A DNA stretch of 64,000 nt, from positions 124,001 through 188,000 of the forward strand of contig VCJN01002039.1 in assembly GCA_006384855.1 (NCBI GenBank), written 5' to 3'. This DNA comes from Tetraselmis striata. Its lineage: Eukaryota > Chlorophyta > Chlorodendrophyceae > Chlorodendrales > Chlorodendraceae. The translations under genes were made by a program, and so were the position numbers. Shown here piece after piece: positions 37,690-48,423 of the stretch (position 1 is the stretch's first letter; every line of letters begins with the position of its first letter). A model generated the notes under the pieces. That model saw nothing but the letters and a program-made list of their open reading frames with translations. It searched no databases and was not told the origin of the DNA.

Positions 37690-38437
37690 AGTATTGGCCG
37701 TTTTGCGAGAACTGCTCACTTTCTTGCATGCCGACGGTGGGCAGAGCGCGCTTTAGTGAATGTGCTCTACGATGGTAGAGCCAAGTCTTGGCGTGCATCC
37801 GTACAGATAGAACCCATATACGTGCGATGTAAAAATTCGTGCTCTCGTGACATTGGGTTATCAAATTCATTACCAACCCTGAACAATGACACGCACACGT
37901 ATGGCTTTTACAACGAGAGCCCAACAAACGCCACTTAGGGCTCCCCCCACGCATGATGTCGTGTTCACGTATGACACATGGAAGGGCGCGGCCGGAAACG
38001 AAGGTGAGGGCTCATAATGGACCAATATACAATTGATGCTTGACAAGGGGGCAAGACTTTTGTGGGCAGGTGTACTCCCAATCCAATACATCGCTCGGAA
38101 TACCTGGCTTGTACTTGTCGTTGTTGTCCACAGCCACATAGATCACATTTTCTGGGCCACAAGTAAGGGCTTCCGCGGCCGCGCGCAAATTATGCGTGGC
38201 CGCACAGAGATCCAAAATGCGCACGGGGCTTGACATTATCTTGCTTGTAGGTAAGACAATCGTAAGTACAATGGCGCGCACGAAGGCTGATGTTCTCAAG
38301 CAAGGGGAGTGGGGTGATATTGCGCCGGACCATGACCCGAAATGAAGTTTGGTCCCGGGGCTGGGTGTCGTGTTGCAAAGAGATGTTGATTGATGGAGGG
38401 TATAAGCCCATTCACCGCTCGCTTCCCCCTCCGCCAA
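37690..38437 (-). pseudogene. Decayed cytosine-methyltransferase-like domain of a retroelement
   Basis: The minus strand gives RILDLCAATHNLRAAAEAL then VIYVAVDNNDKYKPGIPSDV and LDWEY (38012-38437 frame): a SAM-binding ILDLCAGTGN-like motif, an acidic strand end VDNN and a D-x-LDWEY block. In a neighbouring frame (37870-38000) comes FPAAPFHVSYVNTTSCVGG, the place where such domains carry a FDVIYASPPC-like catalytic loop; Cys is kept but the Pro-Cys pair is lost. The lower part is more diverged. Methyltransferase domains of this general layout accompany reverse transcriptases in some DIRS-type and algal retroelements. Frameshifts and the eroded motif IV make it inactive as written. Confidence 0.5.
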
Positions 38438-40315
38438 ACCCCCCGCTTCGGCAACCCGGGGACGAGCTCACCAAGACTTACATCAAGAATCCAGACGCTA
38501 GGCCATCACGCATCACCAATAGGGGACAGATAGACTACACAACTCATGAGCATAGTCCGCACTTGTTGGTAGTTGGAGTAGTAGGTCACGCGCTAAGTCT
38601 TCAAGAGCCGTCGGGGCCGCTGCGTGGCTAGGGTACCTTAGCGCGATGTTGGCCCCCGCCGGGGAAAGGAGGGGGCTGCTGCGTGGCGGGTCGCGGGGAT
38701 CTGCAGTGTCTGGCTGGGCAGCTCCTCGAGCTACCCCGCCCTCGAAAATGCCGGCCCATTGTAGCACCGTAGTGCCCGCACCCGCGTCGACCTCATCGAA
38801 AATTCTGGGTGAGTTTTCGATTCACTAGACCTCGCCACTTTTGATGAGCTAGTGCGCGAGCGTGATGCCTTCTTTCCGCGCCATGTTGTAACCCAACTAT
38901 TGTTGTACCAAATGATCCACATTGCAACAACATTATAATCAGGCTGCAGGGACTTCATTCCTGCCTCGCACGCCTTGCGCGGAACCCGCGTGCATGGCTT
39001 GAACATCATGTGGTCTGCGCCGGTGGCGTCTTGCTTTAGCGACGTGAATGCGTCGCGGACCGGGGCGATCGCTGACGATTGTTACCCGCCGTAATCTGCC
39101 GTAATTTGGGATGACGAGAGCCGCGTCGGCAAGTTGCTCAATTTTCTGTTATTCATCAGTGTTTTGGGGAGGACATGTGCCATATGGGGGAACGGTACGT
39201 TGATCTAGAAGAGCGGTTCGGAAACTGTTGCTGTGAACCACACATGGGTGAACCCATTGATGCCGGATTTGCCGTTGCAAAGCCCCCGTGAAAGGAAATG
39301 GATCGATTGGGCAGTGACCTCATCGCCTATCACGTTATAGTCTAGAAGATCAATGTTGTTGGAGTTGAGCTCTCCAGGTTGAGCTGGGCAGTTTTTGCAT
39401 CGTCTAGCATGTAGGTTGTGGTTTCGGGGGAACCCCATTGATAGCTCGATCTGTTGGGTTGGTGGTGTTGATGGGGCACATGCGTCACTTGGTTGAACTT
39501 GTGTGAGAAACTCTCCCCACACCGCGTCTGCCCCGAGCGTGCCGATGTTTGAAAGCATGTGAGTTCTCTAAACGCATGTATTTTGGCGAGGTTTTTACAA
39601 GACTGCCCAACGTATCGTATAGGTCTAGTGCAGAGCTATATTCCATGATTCCATTGTCTGCGACATGTAGTTAGGCGAGAGACGGTTTTTGAGTGATTTG
39701 ATCATTGGTAGCGGGAGTCTATTTTGCTGGATGGAATTGAATCGGCTCTTCGTCTCCATGTTGGAGAAGAGCGTAGTTTTGCGATAGGCGCCCGATTCCG
39801 CCATTGCGGCGTATGATTGCAGTGCTTCCCCTATACGGTGAGTGAATACTTGCTAGGCTTGTATAATGAGCTGGCAAGTATTTGTCTCGGCGATGGATGA
39901 GGTTTTTAGTATCCCCGCGAACGGCGCATTGCTAGGCGCTGTGGGTTTCCATCCCGCTGAAGTGTTGACATTCGCGAAGTCCCTTGATGACCACCAGCAT
40001 CGGCTTGAACACCAGTCCCGATTATGTTGCCTCCGACGAGCCCAAATTTTCTCCTGCCGGTGATGTGTCACGCATGGTGTTGTGGCGATAGCCATATTTG
40101 GCAGTGAATCCTTTATGTCAATAGTCGGCACGGGCTAAGCATTGATCGTGAACTCGGCGAAGTCCCTTCAGGCGCTCTGATTCCAATCGCTGAGCGAGTC
40201 ACTGTCCCATTGCGCCGGTTTCTCGTGCTTAAGCGTTTGGGTAAACCATGCCGATAGGTTCATGGCTTTGTCGTTGATGTCGTTGTAACTTGAGAATCCT
40301 TACAACTTTATGCCC
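38438..40315 (-). other. Decayed coding-like sequence, unassigned
   Basis: The minus strand contains several open stretches that read like remnants of protein (39205-39558, 39853-40131, 38731-39009, and AGAGTTVLQWAGIFEGG near 38760), upstream of the methyltransferase-like remnant and on the same strand. No reverse transcriptase (YxDD) or RNase H motif could be found. Probably the 5' part of the same element, too decayed to name. Confidence 0.35.
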
Positions 40316-40715
40316 GCTTAGTCTTTTATGCTAGACATGCCAACAGTCTTACGCTCCGCGGCACGAACCCGCACAAGGTCCGCTAATTTCATATTGCGTA
40401 GCGTGCAACCCTTTGAAAGTCGCGTCCTTCAGCTAGCGGGCATACATATCCCCTCTCCTTTGTATGCTCTTTTTTGCAACCCCCCCTTTTCGCCCAGACC
40501 CGCACCCTAGTCCGCTCTGGCCGGGCATTCCTCGTGCTTTGTAGGGCCCCATACGAAACCAGACAGTCTCCATCTCGATATAACTGCCGCCCACCATCCC
40601 GGGGGTGCAGCTGGGACACCCCCATGGACGTCCGCTCCCGCCTCCCCTCCCCTTCCCCACCAGTAGAGCTGCAGCGCTCCGGCTGAGGCAGCTGAGGCGT
40701 CCCGCCGGCAGCGCT
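40316..40715 (+). repeat. Element-end repeat E, copy 2
   Basis: Diverged second copy of 36360-36785, same orientation, spacing about 3.95 kb. The minus-strand methyltransferase-like remnant lies between the two copies. Confidence 0.7.
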
Positions 40716-40848
40716 GAAGATACATATAATGGGCTCGGAGGCAGTCGGAGGCGCTGCGGTGTTGGCCCAACCTAGCGCGCGATATGCCTCGACCGGGAAA
40801 GGGGCGAGGGCTTTGGTGTGTTCCGCGGATCGGCTGTGCCCCGCCGCC

Positions 40849-40884
40849 GGGGGGGGGGGGGGGGGGAGGGGGGGGGGGGGGGGG
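40849..40884 (+). repeat. Interrupted poly-G tract
   Basis: Two G runs of about 17-18 separated by one A. Confidence 0.9.
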
Positions 40885-41000
40885 AGTCCGGTCGTGGTGT
40901 TGGGGCCGGTCCGTGATGGGTCGCGTGTGAAAAGTGTCCGCGCTTTGGTTGTTGTACCCCCATCTAGCCGGGGAGGCCGTTCGCAGCGCGTAGTGGTTTG

Positions 41001-41033
41001 CCGTTGGTCTTCTGAATAACGTACGACCAACGG
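41001..41033. repeat. Perfect 9-bp hairpin
   Basis: CCGTTGGTC and its complement GACCAACGG separated by 15 bases. It could be a recombination core or a chance palindrome; nothing links it to a gene. Confidence 0.5.
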
Positions 41034-41261
41034 CTCGCGAACGGGCGCCCGATGCGGGCGGATGACCGGTTGCGGTGACTGTCGCGGCGGATTTGCCGCC
41101 GCTCTCACCACCGCCGCTTCGGTGTGACGCTGGAAGCCGGGGTGCGGCGGGGCTCGGGGGAGAGCGAAGTGGGGTCGTCAGGGGGTCGGGGGCCGATGTC
41201 CGGGCGGCCGCAGGTAGTTTGTGGGCTGCCGCGGCCGCCTAGCGCTGGATACCGGGGGTGA

Positions 41262-41312
41262 GGGGGGGGGGGGGCGTTCGATATCCCCCCCCCTCCCCCC
41301 CCCCCCCCCCCC
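41262..41312. repeat. Facing G and C tracts (G13 / C9-T-C18)
   Basis: A run of G is followed after about 10 bases (CGTTCGATAT) by runs of C, so the strand can fold on itself into a pure G:C stem. Confidence 0.85.
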
Positions 41313-42009
41313 GGAGGGTCGGGGACGACCGGCTGCTCGGTTTCGGTTATTAATGGTCTCTGGTAGCGGGTAGGGAAGGCGCGCCATCGTGAGCGGCTGC
41401 CGCGGTACCGGCCGGAGGAGGGCAGCCCGCTCGCCAAACCGGCGCCGTGCGCTGGAGATTCCGGCATCGGTGCCGGCGCGCCAGTAGTAGGTCGCAAAAA
41501 ACGTGAGGTCGACGGGTTGGTCACGAGAGCCGAGATTGCACCCCGATGATGCTACGAGTCAGCGGCTTTGACGGAGCCGGGTCTGGCTCCGTCGGGGCAT
41601 CAAGCTCGGCCGCGCGGCGTTGACGCCGCGCAACGGATCATAGTTGGGGGTAAGGCGGTCGTCGGCTGCTCCAAAGAAAAACTTAAATCGCGTAATAGCA
41701 TATGCGATCTTGCCGTTAACACGTGAGAACGCGCCCGTACGTGCTTCGGCAGTCAGGCACACCAATTTTTCAGGGTTTTGGCACATCTTAGGGCTTAAGT
41801 TCGCGAGGCAAAGGTGTAGAGTTGGGATGCGGCGGCTCGATATGCCTACGGCGGTTGAAGGCGGTGAGGGTGGGGAGGTCAAGGTGGCGGCAGGCACTCC
41901 GGGCAGGTCACACTCTGCCGACCTTTCCTCTCGTGCCGCAACGTTGGATAAAGTACTACTTTCCTTAACACCGTAATAAAACGCGGCGGAAAAAGCATTA
42001 TTTAACGTC

Positions 42010-42480
42010 GTTGGGTGACTTCCTGATCGCCTTTTGCAGCTAGCTCATGTAACTATAGTTAACGTCGTTGTATATGTACTTTCTGAACTGCGTTCAAGTT
42101 ATGTGCATTCCGTAGTAGGTGGGCACGATTTGGCCAACGCATGTTGAAATTGAAATTGATTACAACGTGCTAGTGCGATGCATCTACTCGCCCATACTGA
42201 CTTGCTCTTAGGAACTGCTATCTCTAACCACAGTGGGGAACACAAAGTGTAATCACCGCTCAAGGTATCGGCCATCCTCTTGCGTATCGTAGCCCCTCAT
42301 CCAGCTCGTACGTAAGCCAACAACGCCCCAATGGTGTCCCTACCTAGGTCACTCCTTTTCCATTCACAGTAGTTCAGCGGGTAAGTTAAGGCAGCCCAAA
42401 GCGTCCCACTTACAACTACTGAGGTGAGTTGGGGGAAGAGGGCAAACCGGAATAGCTATATGTTGCTTAATAATCATCCA
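42010..42480 (+). repeat. Terminal-repeat family T, third copy
   Basis: Direct match to 29160-29880 (outer blocks) and inverted match to 33115-33485. It abuts the antisense gag-like fragment at 42700-43670, as the copy at 33115 abuts the end of the gag-like ORF, so the two loci are two copies of one element. Confidence 0.7.
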
Positions 42481-42699
42481 CCGCTGAGGCGGCTAAAAGG
42501 GTTGCGGGGGCTGCGATGCCCTCCGGTGTAGGAACAGTTGCATTGTATGCCATACTCGTCATAGTAAATTCTGCAGCGGTACTTAGCGACATACTTACCC
42601 CCGCCGCATGTCGGTGCAATACGGTTATATTGGGCGGTTATTCAGACAATTCCGCGGTACCGGTCACATGGGTTAGTAGTGACTGAGATTCTTGGGCCT

Positions 42700-43670
42700 G
42701 ACGAGGATGGCGCACCGTGTCGGCGGGATGGCGCGCGGCCATTAGCGACTAGTTCTAGGCAGCGTTGCAAACTGCCAGACGGGAGAGCCTCCTCGTAACC
42801 TCGTTGTCTATCTCCCAATTGCTTTCAGAATCACGGGTTTCCGACTGGCGTGGGTTGCTCAAGCTGCGGGTGCGGGCGGCTCCGGTTGAGCGGTTGCGGC
42901 CCCAGGGCTGTTGCATCTTGCGCGTGATCGGTGCGGCTGTCTTTTCCTTGCCTTTCTTGGTGGGGGGGGGTTGGTGGGGGGTGCTCGAGCCGGATCTCAA
43001 AATGCTTGGGGTTGGGCAGACGGTACGATTCCGCTGCGATCTGGGCGAGTTCAGCCGCGAGCGCGGGCGTGCTGGTTGGGGAGGACAGCTCGATTAGATA
43101 GCTCGGTTGTCTCGGTGTTGGATTTCCAGTGCTCTCTCACTCTGGTCTCACAAGGTCTGCGCCGTCGGGGGTGCCTTCGAGAAAAGACCGCTAGGTCAAC
43201 CATCGCTGGGGGGAGTCGAGGCCGATGTCGGCTAGACTTGGTATATATTTATGCAACTCCGCGTTTGTTCAATTCGAGCCGGTCCTCTCCGTCTGCCGGT
43301 TGCCCGTGCTGGAGTGTTGCTCCCGGGAGGCTTGGAGGCTCGCGAGGCTTCGCTTGGAGCTGGTCAAGAGCGGCGACTGCTGTGGTGACCACACCGCGTC
43401 CCGGCATCACGTGCTCTAACCCGTGTGGCGGGGAGGAGCCGCCATCTCGAAGGTCGGCGCTTGGGTTGTTGGGATCGCTGCTGGTGTCGTCGGTTTGTTG
43501 GTCCGGCTGTCGCTGGAGTTGCGCATGTTGCCGGTTGCCCTGCTGCTGGTGTCGTCGGAGCTGGCTCCGCTTTGATCATAGCGCTCGCCGTCGATATTGT
43601 CTTGCACTATTGCTCTGTCCCTTATGTGGATCGGGTGCCACCGATGATGCTGTGATGGTGGGCAGTCGGC
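42700..43670 (-). pseudogene. Second gag/ORF1-like fragment (C-terminal part)
   Basis: Read on the minus strand, ITRKMQQPWGRNRSTGAARTR and ETRDSESNWEIDNEV correspond in order and spacing to AKIKKKQPRGRSRSDGATRNR and GTRSSDGEWITDDDA of the plus-strand ORF near 32760-32890. The block ..HHSIIGGTR.. near 31970 corresponds to the DNA at 43640-43660 inverted. The two copies have diverged strongly yet keep the charged C-terminal pattern, which supports the reading frame. Truncated at its 5' side near 43680. Confidence 0.55.
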
Positions 43671-43709
43671 TGCAAGAGATCTAAATTGATTTCAATGTGC
43701 TAGCATGCT

Positions 43710-44350
43710 GCGGCGCCCGTCACCAGGCAGCGGCCCACTAGGAGCGGAGGATCCTGAGTGCGAAAGGCATGGCGGCACCACCTCCACGCGGTGGGAGATG
43801 GTAACCCCTAAGACCCGTGCCCGTCTGGATGCGGCATGGAGTTGAACGGGGTGGCCAGTTGCCGCTGATCCTCGGACCGTGCGACGACCTTGGAGCCCCA
43901 CGGGGGGCTTCTCAAAATAATACTCGTAGTCCCGGTAGGTAGCGCCTGCTGGCGCCGCCGGGCAGCAACTATGTACGGGAGGCAGCTATAAGTAATTTCT
44001 GTGCGACCTCGGCGTGGTGTCGGGCTCGCATGGATCTGCCTACGGATGGAGAGGGGATGTGTACGACTCGGACGGGGGCGGCCTACCCGCGAGGGCTGTT
44101 CGAAATAAACTCGTGTTCTCGTATTTCGGTGCGACCCGCCCAATACGGGGGCACTTGCGCTCGGCACAGCCTTGCACGGTGTGGGTTATTGAAAAAATCC
44201 AACCGTGCACGGGCCCCAGGAAGCCCTCCTTTGGCGGTGACCTACGCCAGAATCGCGGTCAGGTGACTCCCGCGCGTCGGGCGATCCGGCACTGGTGTGC
44301 TGCACGAGATCAACGAACATGCGGCCAGCAGTGCATGGGGGTCACCCTAA
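43710..44350 (+). repeat. Dispersed repeat family R2, copy 2
   Basis: Outer arm 43725-44010 plus inner part 44013-44350 (GGATCTGCCTACGGATGGAGAGG...TGTACGACTCGGACG...CTACCCGCGAGGG...). Both parts recur in the same order at 45915-46490 and inverted at 34045-34570. Confidence 0.75.
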
Positions 44351-44354
44351 ACCG

Positions 44355-44665
44355 GGGTCGTACAGAAATTACTTTCAACAGACCCCCGTACATGGCTACT
44401 GCCCGGCGGTGCTTGCAGGCGTTGCCGGAACTTCGTATGGTATTTGAGAAGCCCCCCGTGGGGCTCCCCGGTCGTCGCACAATCCGAGAATCAACGGCAA
44501 CCGACCACGCCGCTCAAACCCCTATCGCAACCAGCCGGGCACGGATCTTAGGGATTACGATCGCCCACCACGTAGTGGAAGTGGGGGTTGTGCCGCCCGG
44601 CCCGCCGCATTCAGAATCCTCCGCTCCTGGTGGACCGCTGCCTGGCGGCGGGCGCCTAGCGGGCG
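44355..44665 (-). repeat. Inverted arm of repeat family R2
   Basis: Reverse complement of the arm at 43725-44010 (GAGAAGCCCCCCGTGGGGCTCC.GGTCGTCGCAC..TCCGAG...), so 43725-44665 is a ~300-bp inverted repeat with a ~340-bp centre. This gives it the outline of a foldback or MITE-like element. Confidence 0.7.
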
Positions 44666-44697
44666 TAATACACCCAACCATGCACGGGGCCTATGTT

Positions 44698-45325
44698 AGT
44701 TGTACTCGTACCGATACACGGCTGCCCGTGATCGATACTCGTACAACGCGATATACTGGTCGTCGGCTGCTCGTGTAGTATCGGATATATGGCTATATAT
44801 GCGGCTGCCCGCAGGTATATGACATATGCTCAGATCTTTTGTATTGCTTTCACTGGTTTGGAGCCGAATATCGGTACGAGTAAAACTGACATTTCATCCC
44901 GACGTCCCATCCATGGACAACTAATCCGATTTTCGAATGACAATGAAATCGATCCAGTGACCTCCTGTATTGCCGCCAAGGCTCCAATAAACGAGTGAAA
45001 GCAATACAAAAGATCCGAGCATGTCATGTACCTGCGGCCAGCCGCATATACCGATACTCGGCTGCCCGTGTACCGGGTATATGTATGGCTATATATGCGG
45101 CTGCCCGTAGGTATATGACTTGCTCGGATCTTTTGTATTGCTTTTTATTTCACTGGTGTATCGGATCCTTGGCTGCGTTTCAGCAGCAGGTCACTCGTTC
45201 AATTTCCTTGTCACCCAAAAATCGGTATAGTTTTCCGTGGATGGGACGGGATGGAATTTTAGCTGTACTCCTACCGATACTTGGTTGCTTGTGATCGATA
45301 CTCGTACAACGCGATATGCTATGTT
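44698..45325. repeat. Nested palindromic repeat cluster
   Basis: A unit with the text GCTATATATGCGGCTGCCCG.AGGTATATGAC..GCTC.GATCTTTTGTATTGCTTT occurs direct at 44790 and 45088 and inverted at 44994-45050. Its inner part (44868-44960) is inverted at 45165-45265, and TACTCGTACCGATAC..GG.TG.CCGTGATCGATACTCGTACAACGCGATAT repeats at 44700 and 45268. The cluster can fold into more than one large hairpin. Confidence 0.75.
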
Positions 45326-45344
45326 GGCGACAGAAAGCATACGT

Positions 45345-45560
45345 CATCGGTGCAAGGAGTGTTTTCCCCGCCTTCACCTCCGAATCTCGAGGCATCCGGG
45401 GACACCACTGGCAACAAGTTAAGGCGGGCGTTGACCTCGGCCGGCGGAACGCCGCGCTGGAGCATGCTGCGAGATCCGGGGGCATGAAAACGGCGGAAAA
45501 TGCCTCTACGAGTAGTCACGTGGTCGCGTGTTTCTACGGACGTGCGTCGCGCGCACCGGT
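45345..45560 (+). repeat. Repeat family R4, copy 1
   Basis: Matches 46535-46770 in order: GTGTTTTCCCCG.CTTCACCTC.GAA..TC.GAGG.CATC.GGGGAC, then CACCACTGGCAACAAGTTAAGGCGGG.., then a shared GTCACG/CGATCGCG end. Confidence 0.65.
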
Positions 45561-45914
45561 GCGGGTGACGCGTACATGTTGGTACAACTTGTTCGTACAA
45601 CTTGTCCGCGTGTGATCGCCCCGGTAAGAAACTCTAAACGTTTTCTAGTACCGGTACCATTGATGGTGAAGGATTAATACCATTGTATTCCAACATGAGG
45701 AGACGGTTATTAATACGCCCGGTAAATAAGGGACTTGGCCATCGGAGTGCATCATGCTATGGGTTAAGGCCGACCCTATGCGGGTAAATGCTGCCGTGCC
45801 GTAGGACAAGTAGCCGGGATGGTTCGCTCGGGAATAAAGTTGTATGCTGGTAAATTTCAAATTTCCCAGGGCCACCCATGTATTAACCCGTACCAAACTA
45901 TCCCTATATATATA

Positions 45915-46490
45915 GGCGGCCGCCGCCCGGCAACGGCCCACGAGCAGGAGCGGAGGATCTTGGGTGCGGCAAGCCGGGTGGCACCACCCCCACCACGCGT
46001 TGGGCGCTGGAAACCTCTGAAATCCGCGCGCGACTGAGTGCGGTACAAGGCTCAGCGGGCTGGCCGGCTGTCACGGATCCATGGGTCTCACTACGACCGG
46101 GGAGCCGTACGGGGGGCTTTTCAAATAAAACTCGTAGTCCCGGTAGCGCCTGTTGGCGCCGCAAGGCAGTAGCTTTGTGCGGAAGGCTACTAAAAATGTT
46201 TCATTTGCGTCGGCCTCTCCGAGATTTGCCTACGGGTGGGGAGGGAGGTGTACGACTCGGACGTCGGCAGCCTACTCGCGAGGGTTGTTTGGACTAAAAT
46301 CGTGTTCTCATACTTTGGCGCGACCCGCCCGGTACGGGGGTGATACAATACTCGACGCAGCCTTGCACGGTGGCGATTGTAAAAACTGCAACGTGGATGG
46401 GGCCCAAGAAGCCGCCCTTGGGCGGTGACCTCGGCCAAGAGCGTGGGCAGGCGGGCAGGTGACTGCTGCGCGTCGGGCAATTTCGCAGAC
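45915..46490 (+). repeat. Dispersed repeat family R2, copy 3
   Basis: Same arm-plus-centre arrangement as 43710-44350. The centre reads FAYGWGGRCTTRTSAAYSRGLF-like text in the frame of 46153. Confidence 0.7.
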
Positions 46491-46534
46491 CGGTACTGAT
46501 GTGCCGCTCAAGACCAACGAGCACACGGCAAGCG

Positions 46535-46770
46535 GTGTGTTTTCCCCGACTTCACCTCTGAACTCCGAGGACATCTGGGGACGCCGGTGGCACCAGTTTA
46601 AGGCGGGGGCTGATCTCAGCAGCACCACGGCCGAGCGGCCTAGCCGCTTGGCCGTGGTCGATGGAGCGTAGCGCTGGAGCAAGTTGCAACTTCCGCGGGA
46701 CAATACTCGGCGGGAACATGAGCATAGACGGCGGTCACACGATCGCGGGTTTCTGCGGCCGGGCTAGCAT
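46535..46770 (+). repeat. Repeat family R4, copy 2
   Basis: Second copy of 45345-45560; it directly follows R2 copy 3, so R2 and R4 are probably parts of one longer element. Confidence 0.6.
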
Positions 46771-46779
46771 CGAGTAATA

Positions 46780-48423
46780 CAATGTGGCGCCAATATATAT
46801 ACGCGCGAATACCCATGCATGACTCGGGTGCAGTGTATTGTACCACCTATACAAGATTAGTACATGTACTGCAATGTAGCCACGTGGCATGCAAAGGACC
46901 CGCCATACGCGCGTTAATAAGCGGGCACTATGCGGGTTGGTCAGCGGCGGGCTTTTCCCTTATGCTGGGTAAAGCTTTTTTCTAGAAAGACAGCTTGTCA
47001 AGACGAACACTTGATTCAGTTGTAACTAATTTCAAATTTTCTTATATAAAGTTTTGATGAAGGTAAGGATATGGCTTGTAACTCCTATGACGGGTTGTAG
47101 TTTTACGAATAAAGTAAGCCCATGAGGTGCGATGCCATGTGCCTTTTGCCTAAGTAAGTTTATATCCCGCGTAAATTGGGGGCTGGGCGTACTATAGCGC
47201 TTGGCAACGAGCCGTGATATCGGACAAGCTCGCGACTTGCATGCATGGGCCCCTCCTCATTCCGCATGAAACATGCTTGCCATCAACGGCGGATTAGCCC
47301 TTTATAGCCTGGCAAACGCCCCGCATGCGTTGGGTAATTTCTCGATCATGTCGAGTTTCATGGCGCAACCGCCCCAAGAATCGAAATTCCCCTTTAAATA
47401 TCCGTTATGGTTGCGTCATCGCTTAATTAAGTGTGTAATACGGTGAGTACGCCTGGCGAGACTTTCTCAAAAAAAAAGCGCAATTTTCCGGGCATTGGTA
47501 CTATAGGATACCAACAATGGGTACCAATGTGGAGCGCGCGTGACCGTGCGCGAAGGGTTTCGTGGGACATGGAGCCCTTTCCAGTCACCACCATACTAGG
47601 AACTCAACATGGCTTATTACAAAGTCCCAATGTATGGGTGCCTCACACCGCAATGGCGTAATGGGCGCGATTTGTGTACTGTCGCGGGCCACCGCACATC
47701 GGGTGTGCCGTAGATCGAGGCCGAAGGCATGGATTTTTCTTATTTCTTGCGGTAAGTTGGAGATATATATGTGAGCCAAATATGCCGATTGTCATACCGT
47801 ACCGCGCGCCCGCCACGTCAAGCGTTTCCCTCGACAAGCTGGTGGCCAACCTGCTCTGCCTTGGTGGGGCCGTGGGGGTCCATGACAGTAGTAGGCCCAT
47901 GTGACAACTCACTGCCACTCGTCACACGTGCTTGCAAATGGGAATAAATGCGAAAAAGAGTTTCTCGAAGGGCCTTCATGTCGTGGGCTGCTACTGTAGG
48001 CTCTTACTTGACGACCCAGTAGTAGGCCAGTAGCCATTTCATTTACTTCGCCCTCAGTATTGGGTGATAACATACGGGCGACAGCATGTATATTCGCTTG
48101 CATCCTGTGCGAAGACCCCCCGAGGGGTACGAGTACTGGTTTCGGAGCTTTTCGTGAGGGGGTGAGTACTGAGTAGCCAGAGTAGCTTAATACCACGACG
48201 GTTCGTGGGTACGTAGGTACCAGTAGTAATAGTCGCTACGTACATCGCCACGCGCGGGCAGCCTGCCAGGGTTGCGTGCGCGGAGGATGTATCCCACACT
48301 CTTGAGCACGCAGTACCGTGGCAAGAGTGCATGTCGTGTGGGCGGTGAAAAGGACGCCTCAGTACACAACCTCGAAAGTTTGCGAACCATAAGTTAGCAG
48401 CACTGGCAGCCGTGTCGGTCGCG
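46780..48423. other. Spacer between repeat zone and Nudix gene
   Basis: No supported gene or repeat. The last few hundred bases should contain the Nudix gene promoter. Confidence 0.4.
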
